From: Piscinibacter sp.
GTDB taxonomy: Bacteria; Pseudomonadota; Gammaproteobacteria; Burkholderiales; Burkholderiaceae_C
Length of the DNA: 64,000 nt
Assembly: GCA_017983795.1 (NCBI GenBank)
Contig: JAGOAS010000017.1
Location: 38,163-102,162, forward strand
Direction of reading: 5' to 3'
The notes under the pieces are model-generated. The model ran no database searches. It had not been told where the DNA came from and saw only the letters and a program-made list of their open reading frames with translations. Position numbers and translations under genes: made by a program. Below are positions 51,373 through 63,911 of this stretch, piece after piece (the stretch's first letter is position 1; every line of letters starts with the position of its first letter).

Positions 51373-51563
51373 CCGTTCTCCCGGGTTCTGGCGGCCGTGG
51401 CGTGGGCTCCCCGGCCGGGGTCTGCCCGGGTTATCGACTCGGCCCGCAAGCTCTTGAGGTCACTCGTCACGCCCGAGAAGGCCGGTCAACACCCGTCATT
51501 TCGAAGCCTGGGCGCCGAAGGCCGCTGCTAGACTGCGATGTAAGCCGGTACCGACTTCAGTTC

Positions 51564-52292
51564 TTGAACGCCCCCACCTCGCCCCCACAGCCCAAGGCCG
51601 GCTCGCTGCGCCTGGACGTGGCGCTGCAGTTGCTGCAGCAGTCGGGGCTGGCCTTGCCCGATACGCGCCAGAGCGATCCGGCCGGCTGGCTGCAGGCCGT
51701 GCTGGACGGGCTGTGCGAGCTCTCCAGCCGCGATGCGCTCACCGGGCTGGCCAACCGGCGCCAGTTCGAGCTGGCGATGGCGCGCGAGATCGACCGCGTG
51801 GCGCGCGCCGGCGAGCCGGCGCTGGTGCTGATGATCGACATCGACCACTTCAAGCGCGTCAACGATACCCACGGCCACCCCGCCGGCGACGTGGTGCTGC
51901 GCGCGGTGGGCCAGGCGCTGCACGAGTGCATACGCCCGATGGACACGGTGGCGCGCTTCGGCGGCGAGGAGTTCGCGATGATCCTGCCCAACTGCCCGCC
52001 TGCCTTCGGCCAGACCGTGGCCGAGCGGGTGCGCAACAAGGTGCAGTCGCGCCCGGTGAGCATTGCGCCCGGCGTCGACGTGAGCGTGACCGTCAGCATC
52101 GGCGGCGCCTTCGCGCCGCAGTGGGTGCGTTCCTCGGCGGCGCTGTGGATCGAGCGCGCCGACCAGCAGCTCTACCGGGCCAAGCAGGACGGCCGCAACC
52201 GCGCCTGCCTCGAGATGCCGCCGGTTTCGCATGTCAGCGCCGAGGAGAAGGGCCTGCTCTTCGGCCACTCCCAGTTCCAGGATCTCGAATGA
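51564..52292 (+). CDS. diguanylate cyclase (GGDEF domain)
   Basis: About 242 residues. A short N-terminal helix (~15-60) precedes a complete GGDEF domain with the catalytic loop RFGGEEFAMIL (~131-141). An inhibitory I-site RPMD lies exactly five residues before GGEEF, so product feedback is expected. It makes c-di-GMP in the cytoplasm. The start is taken as TTG 51564 (NAPTSPPQPKAGS) because no ATG fits the domain start. Its stop overlaps the MinD/FlhG-like gene's ATG (ATGA). Confidence 0.88.
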   Translation: MNAPTSPPQPKAGSLRLDVALQLLQQSGLALPDTRQSDPAGWLQAVLDGLCELSSRDALTGLANRRQFELAMAREIDRVARAGEPALVLMIDIDHFKRVNDTHGHPAGDVVLRAVGQALHECIRPMDTVARFGGEEFAMILPNCPPAFGQTVAERVRNKVQSRPVSIAPGVDVSVTVSIGGAFAPQWVRSSAALWIERADQQLYRAKQDGRNRACLEMPPVSHVSAEEKGLLFGHSQFQDLE

Positions 52293-53083
52293 GCAGCGAC
52301 AGCCCATCGGCCCCGGCCCCGCGCGCGCGCATCCTCGCCGTCACCAGCGGCAAGGGCGGCGTGGGCAAGACCTTCGTCTCGGCCAATCTCGCGGCCGCGC
52401 TGGCGCGCCGCGGCGAGCGCGTGCTGGTGCTCGACGCCGATCTGGGCCTGGCCAACCTCGACGTCGTGCTCAACCTGTTCCCGAAGATCACGCTGCACGA
52501 CGTATTCACCGGCAAGGCGCAGCTCGAGCAGGCCATCCTGCCCGCGCCGGGCGGCTTCTCGGTGATGCTGGCCGGCTCGGGGCTGGTCGAGTATTCGCGC
52601 CTCACGCCCGAGGTGAGCGAGAAGCTGCTCGACGTGATCCAGAAGGTGGCGCCGCGCTTCGACCGCATCCTGCTCGACACCGGCGCCGGCATCTCCGACG
52701 TGGTGCTGTACGCGGTCTCGCTGGCCGACGACGTGCTGGTGGTCGCCACGCCCGAGCCGACCTCGCTGACCGACGCCTACGCCACCATCAAGGTGCTGGC
52801 CACGCAGCAGCAGCGCCACGGCGTGAAGCTGCTCGTCAACCAGACCAGCCGGCTGGGCGAGAGCCGCGTGATCCGCGGCCAACTGCAGCAGGTGGTGGAT
52901 CGCTACGTCACGCCGCAGCTGCAGGAGCCGGGCGTGCCCTTCAAGCTCGAGCTGGTCGGCGAGATCCCGACCGACAGCGCGGTGCGCGAGGCGGTGCAGA
53001 AGCGCCGCCTGCTGATGGAGATGCTGCCCGGCTGCCCGGCGGCGCAGGGCATCTCGGCGGCGGCGGAGAAGCTGCAGTCGTGA
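52289..53083 (+). CDS. MinD/FlhG-like P-loop ATPase
   Basis: 264 residues. The deviant Walker A GKGGVGKT (~21-28), the switch segment LVLDADLGLANLDVVL and LLDTGAGISD identify the MinD/ParA/FlhG group. FlhG controls flagellar number and position; the C-terminus here lacks an evident amphipathic MinD-type membrane helix, which favours FlhG-like. It is coupled to the diguanylate cyclase gene and sits beside cheRDB, consistent with motility control, although no flagellar genes are in the window. Confidence 0.8.
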   Translation: MSSDSPSAPAPRARILAVTSGKGGVGKTFVSANLAAALARRGERVLVLDADLGLANLDVVLNLFPKITLHDVFTGKAQLEQAILPAPGGFSVMLAGSGLVEYSRLTPEVSEKLLDVIQKVAPRFDRILLDTGAGISDVVLYAVSLADDVLVVATPEPTSLTDAYATIKVLATQQQRHGVKLLVNQTSRLGESRVIRGQLQQVVDRYVTPQLQEPGVPFKLELVGEIPTDSAVREAVQKRRLLMEMLPGCPAAQGISAAAEKLQS

Positions 53084-53466
53084 GCGAGGCGAGCGCGTTC
53101 GAACTGCTCGGCGGCGAGGTGGCGGTGCGCGGCATCGTCGACCGCTTCTACGACCTGATGGACCTCGAGCCCGAGTACGCCGCGCTGCGCGCCACGCACG
53201 GCAGCACGCTGGACAGCGCGCGCGACAAGCTGTTCTGGTTCCTGTGCGGCTGGCTGGGCGGGCCGCAGCACTACACCCAGCGCTTCGGCCACCCGATGCT
53301 GCGCGCGCGCCACCTGCCGTTCGCCATCGGCATCCGCGAACGCGACCAGTGGCTGGCCTGCATGAGCCAGGCGATGCGCGAGCGGGAGGTCGATCCGGCG
53401 ATGGCCGAGCGCCTCGCCGAGGCCTTCTTCGGCACCGCCGACTGGATGCGCAACCGCGGCGGTTGA
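53080..53466 (+). CDS. group II truncated hemoglobin
   Basis: 128 residues with the 2/2 globin pattern: ELLGGEVAVRGIVDRFYDLM, then KLFWFLCGWLGGPQHYTQRFGHPMLRARHLPFAIGI, where the proximal His lies in RARHLPF, and the C-terminal helix with ERLAEAFFGTADWM. Such globins bind oxygen or nitric oxide. It starts at a GTG overlapping the ATPase gene's stop (GTGA, 53080-53083). Confidence 0.9.
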   Translation: MSEASAFELLGGEVAVRGIVDRFYDLMDLEPEYAALRATHGSTLDSARDKLFWFLCGWLGGPQHYTQRFGHPMLRARHLPFAIGIRERDQWLACMSQAMREREVDPAMAERLAEAFFGTADWMRNRGG

Positions 53467-53508
53467 CGCCGCGGTCGCGCTTCGCGCGCGATCACACCCA
53501 CCCCGCCC

Positions 53509-53533
53509 AGCCCTCCCCGTCAAGGGGAGGGCT
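53509..53533. terminator. perfect 10-bp hairpin between convergent genes
   Basis: AGCCCTCCCC (53509-53518), loop GTCAA, GGGGAGGGCT (53524-53533). It lies between the globin gene and the convergent Smr gene, whose stop is at 53538, and probably acts as a bidirectional terminator. The CCCTCCCC/GGGGAGGG design recurs in many Burkholderiales genomes (recalled, not checked here). Confidence 0.7.
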
Positions 53534-53537
53534 CCAG

Positions 53538-54188
53538 TCAGACCGACGTCGGCCGCAGCAAGACGATCAGCGCCCCATGCCCGCCGTCCTGCGCGCGCGC
53601 CTGCGTGAAGGCGATCACCTCGTCCTTCTGCACCAGCCAGTTGCGCACCTTGCCCTTGAGCACCGGTTCGCGTCCCGGCGAGCCGTTGCCCTTGCCGTGC
53701 ACGACGCGCACGCAGCGCGCGCCCGCGCGCACCGCATCGCGCAGGAAGGCGGCGAGGCGCTCGCGGGCTTCGTCGCGGCGCAGGCCGTGCAGATCGAGCT
53801 GGGCCTGGATCGCCCACACGCCGCGGCGCAGCTTGCGCACCACCTCGGGCCCGACGCCGCGGCGGCGGAACGACAGCGCCTCGTCGGTTTCGAGCAGCGA
53901 TTCGACGTCGAACTCGTCGGAGATCGATTCGGCCAGCACGGCCGCCTCGTCGCGCTGGCGCTGGCGCGGCTCGGGCTGCGCGCGCGCGGTCGCGGTCGGC
54001 GCACGTGCCGTCGGCCGCAGCGGCACCACGGCGCCGACGCTGCGCGCGAACAGGTCGTGCTCGCGGTGCTGGCGCGCGGCCTCGGCGCGCGCACGCGCCG
54101 CAGCCGCCGCGGCCTCGCGCTCGGCTTCGCGCATCGCCTGGCGCAAGACCTTCAGGTCGGCCAGCGAATGGACCTTGGCCGCGCTCAC
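53538..54188 (-). CDS. Smr-domain endonuclease-like protein
   Basis: 216 residues. A charged Ala/Arg/Glu-rich helical N-terminus (~15-50) and a linker precede the C-terminal Smr domain (~125-215) with [40 protein letters not shown] and HGALIVLLR. Smr domains are DNA- or RNA-cleaving modules linked to ribosome rescue and recombination. The start is a GTG overlapping the radC stop (GTGA, 54185-54188), so the two genes are coupled. Confidence 0.9.
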   Translation of the reverse strand: MSAAKVHSLADLKVLRQAMREAEREAAAAAARARAEAARQHREHDLFARSVGAVVPLRPTARAPTATARAQPEPRQRQRDEAAVLAESISDEFDVESLLETDEALSFRRRGVGPEVVRKLRRGVWAIQAQLDLHGLRRDEARERLAAFLRDAVRAGARCVRVVHGKGNGSPGREPVLKGKVRNWLVQKDEVIAFTQARAQDGGHGALIVLLRPTSV

Positions 54189-54856
54189 AGCAATCCCCGC
54201 TCGGCGAAGGACACGATCTGGCCGCGGCCGACGACGAAGTGGTCGAGCACGCGCACGTCGACCAGCGCCAGCGCGCTCTTGAGCGACTGGGTGAGGAACT
54301 CGTCGGCGCGCGAGGGCTCGGCCACGCCGCTCGGATGGTTGTGCGCGAGGATCACCGCGCCGGCATTGAGCGCCAGCGCACGCCGCACCACCTCGCGCGG
54401 GTAGACGCTGGTCTGCGTCAGCGTGCCGCGGAACATCTCGTCGAAGCGCAGCAGGCGCTGCTGCGCGTCGAGGAACAGCACCGCGAACACCTCGTGCTCG
54501 CGCGCGGCCAGCTGCAGCTGCAGGTAGTCGCGCACCGCATGCGGCGAATCGAAGGCGGGACGATCGGCCAGGCGCTGCTGCAGCGAGCGCCGCGCCAGCT
54601 CGACCACCGCCGCCAGCTCGGCGCGCTTGGCCGGGCCCAGGCCCTTGATGCGCTTCAGGTCGGCGCTTTCCGCGTGCAGCAGGCCGGCCACGCCGCCGAA
54701 GGCGTCGAGCACCTGCTGCGCGAGCTGCAGCACCGAGGTGCCCTTCAGCCCGGTGCGCAGCAGCAGCGCCACCAGCTCGGCGTCGGCCAGCGCGGCCGGC
54801 CCCTGGGCGAGCAGCTTCTCGCGCGGTCGGGCATCGGGGGGGAGGTGCTTGATCAC
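54185..54856 (-). CDS. radC: RadC-family JAB/MPN-domain protein
   Basis: 223 residues. The N-terminal helix-hairpin-helix region ([24 protein letters not shown]) precedes an MPN domain with the JAMM metal motif [17 protein letters not shown]. RadC proteins are widespread but their role in DNA repair is unproven. It starts at GTG 54856 ([15 protein letters not shown]), close to the promoter region shared with the divergent FKBP gene. Confidence 0.95.
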   Translation of the reverse strand: MIKHLPPDARPREKLLAQGPAALADAELVALLLRTGLKGTSVLQLAQQVLDAFGGVAGLLHAESADLKRIKGLGPAKRAELAAVVELARRSLQQRLADRPAFDSPHAVRDYLQLQLAAREHEVFAVLFLDAQQRLLRFDEMFRGTLTQTSVYPREVVRRALALNAGAVILAHNHPSGVAEPSRADEFLTQSLKSALALVDVRVLDHFVVGRGQIVSFAERGLL

Positions 54857-54922
54857 GGTCGGGCGCGCGGCGCGGCACGGGCTCGTAAAATTGCGGCCCA
54901 GTCTACTCAAACGGGCTCTGCC

Positions 54923-55366
54923 GTGAACCTCGTGCAGCCGGGGTCGTTCCTGACCCTGCACTACCGCCTCGCCGGGCCGGACGGCGCCGACATCGTCAAC
55001 ACCTTCGCCGACAAGCCGGCCACGCTCTCGCTGGGCACCGGCGAGCTCGCCGCGGCGCTGGAGCAGCGCCTGCTCGGCCTGGCCGAAGGCACGCGCGCGG
55101 TGTTCGACGTGCCCGCGGGCGAGGCCTTCGGCGAACGCAACCCCGAGCTGCTGCAGCGCGTGAAGCGCTCGCTGCTCGACGAGCTGGGCGACCCCGACCA
55201 GAGCTACAGCGTCGGCGACGTGGTGCAGTTCCCCACGCCCGGCGGCGAGGCGAGCTACGCCGGCGTGGTGCGCGAACTCGGTCCCGACTGGCTGCTGTTC
55301 GATTTCAACCACCCGCTGGCTGGCCGGCCGGTGGTCTTCGAAGTGCAGCTGATCGGGGTGCTGTGA
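54923..55366 (+). CDS. fkpB: FKBP-type peptidyl-prolyl isomerase (SlpA/FkpB-like)
   Basis: 147 residues. [25 protein letters not shown], then [39 protein letters not shown], match the SlpA-type FKBP with its IF-like insert; [35 protein letters not shown] ends it. It catalyses prolyl isomerisation and assists folding in the cytoplasm. The GTG start at 54923 is preferred. It is followed by ispH with TGATG overlap; the fkpB-ispH pair is conserved in many proteobacteria. Confidence 0.94.
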   Translation: MNLVQPGSFLTLHYRLAGPDGADIVNTFADKPATLSLGTGELAAALEQRLLGLAEGTRAVFDVPAGEAFGERNPELLQRVKRSLLDELGDPDQSYSVGDVVQFPTPGGEASYAGVVRELGPDWLLFDFNHPLAGRPVVFEVQLIGVL

Positions 55367-56334
55367 TGGCCGCGCCGGAGATCGAACTGCACGAGGTGCT
55401 GCTTGCCGAGCCGCGCGGCTTCTGCGCCGGCGTGGATCGGGCCATCGAGATCGTCGAGCGCGCGCTGAAGAAGTTCGGCGCGCCGATCTACGTGCGCCAC
55501 GAGATCGTGCACAACACCTACGTGGTCAACGACCTGAAGGCCAAGGGCGCGATCTTCATCGAGGACCTGGACGAGGTGCCGCCCGGCGCCACCCTGGTGT
55601 TCAGCGCGCACGGCGTGTCGCGCGCGGTGCGCGACGAGGCGACGCGGCGCGGCTTCTCGATCTTCGACGCCACCTGCCCGCTGGTGACCAAGGTGCACGT
55701 CGAGGTCGCCAAGCTGCACAAGGAGGGCTACGACTTCATCATGATCGGCCACAAGGGCCATCCGGAAGTCGAAGGCACCATGGGCCAGCTCGACGGCGGC
55801 ATCTACCTCGTCGACGACGTGGCCGATGTCGAGGCGCTCGTGCTGCCGCAGACCGAGCGCCTCGCGGTGGTGACGCAGACCACGCTGTCGGTGGACGACG
55901 CGGCCGAGATCCTCGCCGCGGTGAAGCGCCGCTTTCCCAAGGTGCGCGAGCCCAAGAAGCAGGACATCTGCTACGCCACGCAGAACCGCCAGGACGCGGT
56001 GAAGGTGCTGGCGCCGTCGGTGGACGTGGTGATCGTGGTCGGCAGCCCGACCAGCTCGAACAGCAACCGCCTGCAGGAGCTGGCGCAGCGCCTGGGCACG
56101 CCGGCCTACATGGTCGACCAGCCCGACGACCTCCAGGCCGAGTGGCTGGAAGGCAAGCGCCGCATCGGCCTCACGGCCGGTGCGTCGGCGCCGGACATCC
56201 TGGTTCGGCAGGTGATCGAGCGTCTGCGCTCGCTCGGCGCGGTGTCGGTACGAACGCTAGAGGGCGTACAGGAATCGGTTCACTTCCCGCTGCCGATGGG
56301 GCTGGGCGACAAGTCGATGGCCGGCCTCGGCTGA
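55366..56334 (+). CDS. ispH: IspH, HMBPP reductase
   Basis: 322 residues. The three Fe-S Cys are in [24 protein letters not shown] and [18 protein letters not shown] and [13 protein letters not shown] are also diagnostic. It makes IPP and DMAPP in the last step of the methylerythritol phosphate pathway. The ATG at 55366 overlaps the fkpB stop (TGATG); a GTG at 55363 is an alternative. Its 3' end is overlapped antisense by the small FeoB-linked gene. Confidence 0.97.
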   Translation: MAAPEIELHEVLLAEPRGFCAGVDRAIEIVERALKKFGAPIYVRHEIVHNTYVVNDLKAKGAIFIEDLDEVPPGATLVFSAHGVSRAVRDEATRRGFSIFDATCPLVTKVHVEVAKLHKEGYDFIMIGHKGHPEVEGTMGQLDGGIYLVDDVADVEALVLPQTERLAVVTQTTLSVDDAAEILAAVKRRFPKVREPKKQDICYATQNRQDAVKVLAPSVDVVIVVGSPTSSNSNRLQELAQRLGTPAYMVDQPDDLQAEWLEGKRRIGLTAGASAPDILVRQVIERLRSLGAVSVRTLEGVQESVHFPLPMGLGDKSMAGLG

Positions 56335-56464
56335 GGCCGTCGCAGCCGGCGCAGCCACCGGCGCCGCGACGCGCCTTCATGAAGGGGCGCAGCAGCAGCG
56401 TCCAGCCGGCGTAGGCTGCGCAGGCGGCAACGATCAGCGCGGTGATCCAGGTCTGGGCGGCCAC
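56171..56464 (-). CDS. small FeoB-associated membrane protein
   Basis: 97 residues starting at a GTG four bases after the feoB stop. The N-terminal [24 protein letters not shown] is one membrane helix, followed by [14 protein letters not shown], the short Cys pair of the small FeoB-linked protein family. Members usually end soon after the Cys motif; here the frame continues ~50 Pro/Arg-rich residues antisense to ispH, so the tail may be accidental. It probably assists ferrous iron uptake. Confidence 0.65.
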   Translation of the reverse strand: MAAQTWITALIVAACAAYAGWTLLLRPFMKARRGAGGCAGCDGLSRGRPSTCRPAPSAAGSEPIPVRPLAFVPTPRRASADARSPAEPGCPAPTHRP

Positions 56465-56468
56465 GGCC

Positions 56469-58346
<1,878 letters not shown>

Positions 58347-58369
58347 GGGTCGGGTGCGGGCGGCCCGCT

Positions 58370-58618
58370 TCAGGCCTGGGCCGGCTCGATCTCGATGCAC
58401 TCGGCCTCGACGCGGCGCAGCGCGAAGAGGGTGTCGCCGACCTGCACGGCCAGCGGCTCGCGGCCACCCGGGCCGCGGCGCAGCAGGTGCAGCGGCTCGC
58501 CGGGAATGAAGCCCAGCTCGCCGAGGCGGCGCAGATCGCCGGCCTCGAGCTCGGGCGAGGCGCCGCGCAGGGCCTTCACGGTGGCGCGCTCGCCGTCGCG
58601 CAGGTCGATCAGTTTCAT
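58370..58618 (-). CDS. feoA: FeoA, ferrous iron transport accessory protein
   Basis: 82 residues with an SH3-like fold: LRDGERATVKALRG, LRRLGELGFIPGEPLHLLRRGPGG, then VQVGDTLFALRRVEAECIEIEP. FeoA supports FeoB function. A Fur-box-like site lies 15 bp upstream of the ATG, so iron repression of the feoA-feoB unit is likely. Confidence 0.94.
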   Translation of the reverse strand: MKLIDLRDGERATVKALRGASPELEAGDLRRLGELGFIPGEPLHLLRRGPGGREPLAVQVGDTLFALRRVEAECIEIEPAQA

Positions 58619-58632
58619 GCCGCCATGGTATC

Positions 58633-60083
<1,451 letters not shown>

Positions 60084-60087
60084 GCAC

Positions 60088-60894
60088 GTGCAGACCGCGG
60101 CGCTGGCCGACGAGCTGCTCGCGGCCTGGGACGAAGCCCGGCTGATCGATCTGCCGAGCGCGAGGCCGGGCGGGCTGACGCTGGCGCAGGCCTTCGAGGC
60201 GGCCGACCTGCTCCGCGCGCGCCGCATCGCACGCGGCGACGCGCCGCGCGGCTACAAGATCGGCTTCACCAACCGCACGATCTGGCCGCGCTACGGCGTG
60301 TTCGCGCCGATCTGGGCGCCGGTGTGGCGCAGCACGCTGACGCTGCTCGAAGGCAGCGAGGCGACGGTGTCGCTGGCGGGCCTGGTGCAGCCGCGCCTGG
60401 AGCCGGAGATCGTGTTCGGCTTCGCCGCGCCGCCACGCGCCGGCATGTCGGATGCCGAACTGCTCGGCTGCGTCGAATGGGTCGCGCACGGCTTCGAGAT
60501 CGTCCACACCCACTTTGCCGACTGGCGCTTCACGGCGGCGGACACGGTGGCGGACTTTGCGTTGCATGGGCGCCTTGTCGTGGGCCCGCGCGTTCCGGTC
60601 ACGCGCTTCGGCCGGCTCGGCGACGAACTGGCCGGCCTGCAGCTGACGCTGTCGCGCGATGACGTCGACGTCGACACCGGCCGTGGCGCCAACGCGCTCG
60701 ACGGGCCCTTGACGGCGCTGCGGCTGTGGCTCGAAGCGATGGCACAGCACACGCCGCAGTGGAGCGTGCGTGCCGGCGACGTGGTGACCACCGGCACGAT
60801 CACCGATGCCTGGCCGATGGCGCCGGGCCAGGTCTGGCGCAGCCGGCCCGACCATGCAGCGCTTCACGGACTGACGCTGCGCACCGCGCCCTGA
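60088..60894 (+). CDS. 2-keto-4-pentenoate hydratase-like / FAH-family protein
   Basis: 268 residues with the hydratase/decarboxylase pattern: GYKIGFTNRTIWPRYGV, LVQPRLEPEIVFGF with the acidic metal ligands, VAHGFEIVHTHFADWRF and the end VVTTGTITDAWPMAPGQVW. Such enzymes add water to, or decarboxylate, enolic keto acids from aromatic breakdown. It starts at GTG 60088, four bases after the serS stop. No other pathway genes are adjacent, so the substrate is open. Confidence 0.85.
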   Translation: MQTAALADELLAAWDEARLIDLPSARPGGLTLAQAFEAADLLRARRIARGDAPRGYKIGFTNRTIWPRYGVFAPIWAPVWRSTLTLLEGSEATVSLAGLVQPRLEPEIVFGFAAPPRAGMSDAELLGCVEWVAHGFEIVHTHFADWRFTAADTVADFALHGRLVVGPRVPVTRFGRLGDELAGLQLTLSRDDVDVDTGRGANALDGPLTALRLWLEAMAQHTPQWSVRAGDVVTTGTITDAWPMAPGQVWRSRPDHAALHGLTLRTAP

Positions 60895-60969
60895 GCGACC
60901 CGCCCGGCTGCGCTAGAATGCGCGGCTCGGCAACGACCCGCCGAACGCGCCAACAGCGCAGCGAACACC

Positions 60970-61060
60970 GGAGAGGTGGCAGAGTGGTCGAATGCGCCGG
61001 ACTCGAAATCCGGTATACGGTTTCACCGTATCGAGGGTTCGAATCCCTCCTTCTCCGCCA
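60970..61060 (+). tRNA. tRNA-Ser (CGA anticodon)
   Basis: A 91-nt class II tRNA. The acceptor GGAGAGG pairs with CTTCTCC, followed by discriminator G and encoded CCA. The anticodon loop CTCGAAA between CCGGA and TCCGG gives anticodon CGA (reads TCG). A long variable arm (TATACGGTTTCACCGTATC) and T-arm GGGTTCGAATCCC are present. Confidence 0.97.
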
Positions 61061-61068
61061 AACGAACG

Positions 61069-61091
61069 AGCCGCCCGCGAGGCGGCTTTTT
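61069..61091 (+). terminator. intrinsic terminator after tRNA-Ser
   Basis: AGCCGCC, a five-base loop CGCGA, GGCGGCT and a T-run (61087-61091) form a classic rho-independent terminator nine bases after the tRNA CCA. Confidence 0.9.
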
Positions 61092-61202
61092 CGTGGCTGC
61101 GGCATTCACAGATCTTTACCCCCGCGCCATCCCGTCTTCACCCCCTGCGCCGAGCATCTCGCTCCATGGGCCGAACCGGCCTGCTGCAAAGGAGCCAGAG
61201 AG

Positions 61203-61760
61203 ATGTCGCGTATCGAAATCGCCGCCGCCCGCCGCAGCGTGGGCCAGCGCGGCATGAAGTGGATGCTGTCGGGCATGGTGGTCGCGGTGGCGGCCACCTT
61301 CGCCCTGTCGGCCTGGGCCCAGCCCGCCGGCCCGGGGGCCGGCATGCATGGCATGCACGGCATGGCCGAGCCGGGGATGATGATGGGTGGCGGCCGCGGC
61401 GTGGACCGCATGCTCGACGGCCTGAACGCCAGCGAGGCGCAGCGCAGCCAGATCCGGCAGATCTTCAAGGCCGCCGCCGACGATCTGCGCGGCCAGCGCG
61501 AGCAGCGCCGTGCGCTGCACGAGCGCGGCCTGCAGATCTTCGCTGCGCCCACCGTCGACGTCGCGGCCGCCGAGCAAGTGCGCCAGCAGATGCAGGCGCT
61601 GCACGAGCAGGCCAGCAAGCGCATGCTGCAGGCCATGCTCGACGCCGGCAAGGTGCTCACGCCCGAGCAGCGCGCCAAGCTGGCCGAGCGCATGAAGCAG
61701 CGCGGCGAGATCATGCGCGAGCGCATGGACCGCATGCAGCGCGAGCGTCCGCGCCAGTGA
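61203..61760 (+). CDS. periplasmic CpxP/Spy-like protein
   Basis: 185 residues. The signal peptide (WMLSGMVVAVAATFALSAWA) is cut near AWA-QPAG. A Met/His/Gly-rich segment (~47-65; HGMHGMAEPGMMMGGG) follows and may bind metal. The rest is helical with an LTxxQ motif (LTPEQRAKLAERM) and charged coiled-coil-like helices, the Spy/CpxP/CnrX-like layout. Members sense or buffer envelope stress or metal. GGAG lies upstream of the ATG. A response regulator and a sensor kinase follow, as in cpxP-cpxRA or metal-responsive systems. Confidence 0.85.
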   Translation: MSRIEIAAARRSVGQRGMKWMLSGMVVAVAATFALSAWAQPAGPGAGMHGMHGMAEPGMMMGGGRGVDRMLDGLNASEAQRSQIRQIFKAAADDLRGQREQRRALHERGLQIFAAPTVDVAAAEQVRQQMQALHEQASKRMLQAMLDAGKVLTPEQRAKLAERMKQRGEIMRERMDRMQRERPRQ

Positions 61761-61807
61761 TGCGCACGGGAGCTGCCGTCATGGAGCGTGACGCTATGCT
61801 TGGCGCC

Positions 61808-62521
61808 ATGAGCTCACGCGTGCTGCTGATCGACGACGACGCCCGCCTCTCCTCGATGGTGGGCGACTACCTGCGCCACGCCGGCTTCGAGGTGAGCACC
61901 GCCGGCTCGCTGGCGGCCGGCCGCGAGCGGCTGGCCGCGGAGAGCTTCGATGCCCTGCTGCTCGACCTGATGCTGCCCGACGGCGACGGCCTCGACCTGT
62001 GCCGCGAACTGCGCGCCAGCCCGCGCACGCGCGGCTTGCCGCTGCTGATGCTGACGGCGCGCGGCGAGCCGCTGGACCGCATCGTCGGCCTGGAACTGGG
62101 CGCCGACGACTACCTCGGCAAGCCCTTCGAGCCGCGCGAGCTGCTGGCGCGCATCAAGGCGCTGCTGCGCCGTGCCCAGCCGCAGCCGGCCGAGGACGAG
62201 GTGCTGCGCTTCGGCCGCCTCGAGATCGACCTCGGCGCGCGCATGGCGCGCCTGGATGGCAAGCCCTGCGACCTGACCAGCCACCAGTTCGACCTGCTGG
62301 TGGTGCTGGCGCAGAGCCCGGGGCGCGTGCTCTCGCGCGACCAGATCATGGATTCGCTCAAGGGCCACCCGCTGGAGGCCTTCGACCGCTCCATCGACGT
62401 GCACATCTCGCGCATCCGCGCGGTGATCGAGGAAGACCCGAAGACGCCGCGGCGCGTGCTGACGGTGCGCGGCGCCGGCTACGTCTTCGCGAAGAAGCAG
62501 GATGGCGACGACGAATCCTGA
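61808..62521 (+). CDS. OmpR-family response regulator
   Basis: 237 residues. The receiver has acidic DDD at 9-11, phosphoacceptor Asp53 in LLDLMLPDGDG, LMLTARGEPLDRIVGLELGADDYLGKPFEPREL, and a winged helix with LTSHQFDLLVVLAQSPGRVLSRDQIM and LTVRGAGYVF. The start is ATG 61808; an in-frame ATG at 61781 would add nine residues. It is encoded between the CpxP/Spy-like gene and the kinase gene, which starts six bases after its stop. It probably regulates the upstream gene. Confidence 0.95.
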   Translation: MSSRVLLIDDDARLSSMVGDYLRHAGFEVSTAGSLAAGRERLAAESFDALLLDLMLPDGDGLDLCRELRASPRTRGLPLLMLTARGEPLDRIVGLELGADDYLGKPFEPRELLARIKALLRRAQPQPAEDEVLRFGRLEIDLGARMARLDGKPCDLTSHQFDLLVVLAQSPGRVLSRDQIMDSLKGHPLEAFDRSIDVHISRIRAVIEEDPKTPRRVLTVRGAGYVFAKKQDGDDES

Positions 62522-62527
62522 TCGCGC

Positions 62528-63880
62528 ATGAAGTCGCTGTACCTGCGCATCTACCTCACGGTGGTGGCCGTGCTGCTGCTGTTCGCGGCGGTGTCGGGCT
62601 GGGTGTTCCAGCGCCACCTCGAGCAGGAGCGCGTGCGCGTCGAGGGCCTGGTGAGCGACCGCACGGCCGCCTGGGGCGACTTGCTGCAGCGCGCCTTGCC
62701 CGGCGCCGAGGCGCCGGTGGACGAGCAGGCCATGGCCGTGCGCGACTGGTCGCAGCGCTTGCGCCTCGCGCTCGCACTGGACGACCCCACCGGCCAGCGC
62801 ATCGTGGCCACCGATCTGTTCCTGCGCCGGCAGGCGGAGGAGGGCGTGCGCGTGGCCTCGGTGAAGCTGGACGACGGCCGCACGCTCTGGATCGTGCGGC
62901 CGCGCATGCGCCCCGGTGGACCCGGTGGCCCAGGCGGCGAACCGCCGGGCCCACCGCATCGCGTGGGCCGCGGCGGGCCGCCCGACGACATGCCGCTGCC
63001 CTTTGCGCCGCCCGGCTTGCCGCGCGGCCTGGGCGTGGTGGTGTTCCTGTCGGTGCTGTTCGCGGCGGTGGCGGCGGGTGCCTACCCGGTGGTGCGCCGG
63101 CTGACGCGCCGGCTGGAGTCGCTCAAGAAGGGCGTCGAGCGCTTCGGCGCCGGCCAGCTCGACCATCGTGTCGAAGTCACCGGGCGCGACGAGGTGGCTG
63201 CCGTCGCGGCGAGCTTCAACCACGCCGCGGCGCGCGTCGAGGCGCTGGTGCAGTCGAACAAGTCGCTGCTCGCCAACGCCAGCCACGAGCTGCGTTCGCC
63301 GCTGGCGCGCATGAAGATGGCCGTGTCCATGCTGGACGAGGTCGGGCCGGCGCAGCGCGCGCAGCTCAAGCGCGAGATCGAGACCAACGTGGCCGAGCTC
63401 GACGCGCTGGTCGAGGAGGTGCTGCTGGCCAGCCGGCTCGATGCAAGCGAAGCCGTCGACCGGCGCGAGCGCGTCGACCTGCTCGGCCTGGCCGCCGAAG
63501 AAGCGGCGCGCGTGGAGGCCGAGGTCGACGGGCCGGCGCTGCAGGTGCAAGGCGACGAGCGATTGCTGCGCCGTGCCCTGCGCAACCTGCTGGAAAACGC
63601 ACGCCGCTACGGCGGCAGCGACGTGCAGGTGGAGATCGCACGCACTTCCGCTGGCGCCGAACTGCGCGTGTGCGATCGCGGCCCGGGCGTGCCCGAGGCC
63701 TATCGCGAGCGCATCTTCGAGCCCTTCTACCGCTTGCCCGGCCATGCCGAGCAGGCCGGCGGCGTGGGCCTGGGGCTGAGCCTGGTGCGCCAGATCGCGC
63801 AGCGCCATGGCGGCAGCGTGCGCTGCGAGGCCCGCCCGGGCGGCGGCAGCGTCTTCGTCTTCGCCCTGCCGCTGGCCTGA
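62528..63880 (+). CDS. membrane sensor histidine kinase (EnvZ/CpxA-type)
   Basis: 450 residues. Transmembrane helices lie near 8-28 and 168-190. The ~140-residue periplasmic loop ends in a Pro/Gly-rich stretch (~127-165; MRPGGPGGPGGEPPGPPHR). A HAMP domain (~190-245) precedes the HisKA box LLANASHELRSPLARMK with His253. The ATPase has the N-box LLRRALRNLLENARRYG, G1 DRGPGVPEAYR and G2 GVGLGLSLV. It partners the response regulator just upstream. Confidence 0.95.
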   Translation: MKSLYLRIYLTVVAVLLLFAAVSGWVFQRHLEQERVRVEGLVSDRTAAWGDLLQRALPGAEAPVDEQAMAVRDWSQRLRLALALDDPTGQRIVATDLFLRRQAEEGVRVASVKLDDGRTLWIVRPRMRPGGPGGPGGEPPGPPHRVGRGGPPDDMPLPFAPPGLPRGLGVVVFLSVLFAAVAAGAYPVVRRLTRRLESLKKGVERFGAGQLDHRVEVTGRDEVAAVAASFNHAAARVEALVQSNKSLLANASHELRSPLARMKMAVSMLDEVGPAQRAQLKREIETNVAELDALVEEVLLASRLDASEAVDRRERVDLLGLAAEEAARVEAEVDGPALQVQGDERLLRRALRNLLENARRYGGSDVQVEIARTSAGAELRVCDRGPGVPEAYRERIFEPFYRLPGHAEQAGGVGLGLSLVRQIAQRHGGSVRCEARPGGGSVFVFALPLA

Positions 63881-63911
63881 GAATCTGTGAGCGAAACGCC
63901 TTCCCGCGACC

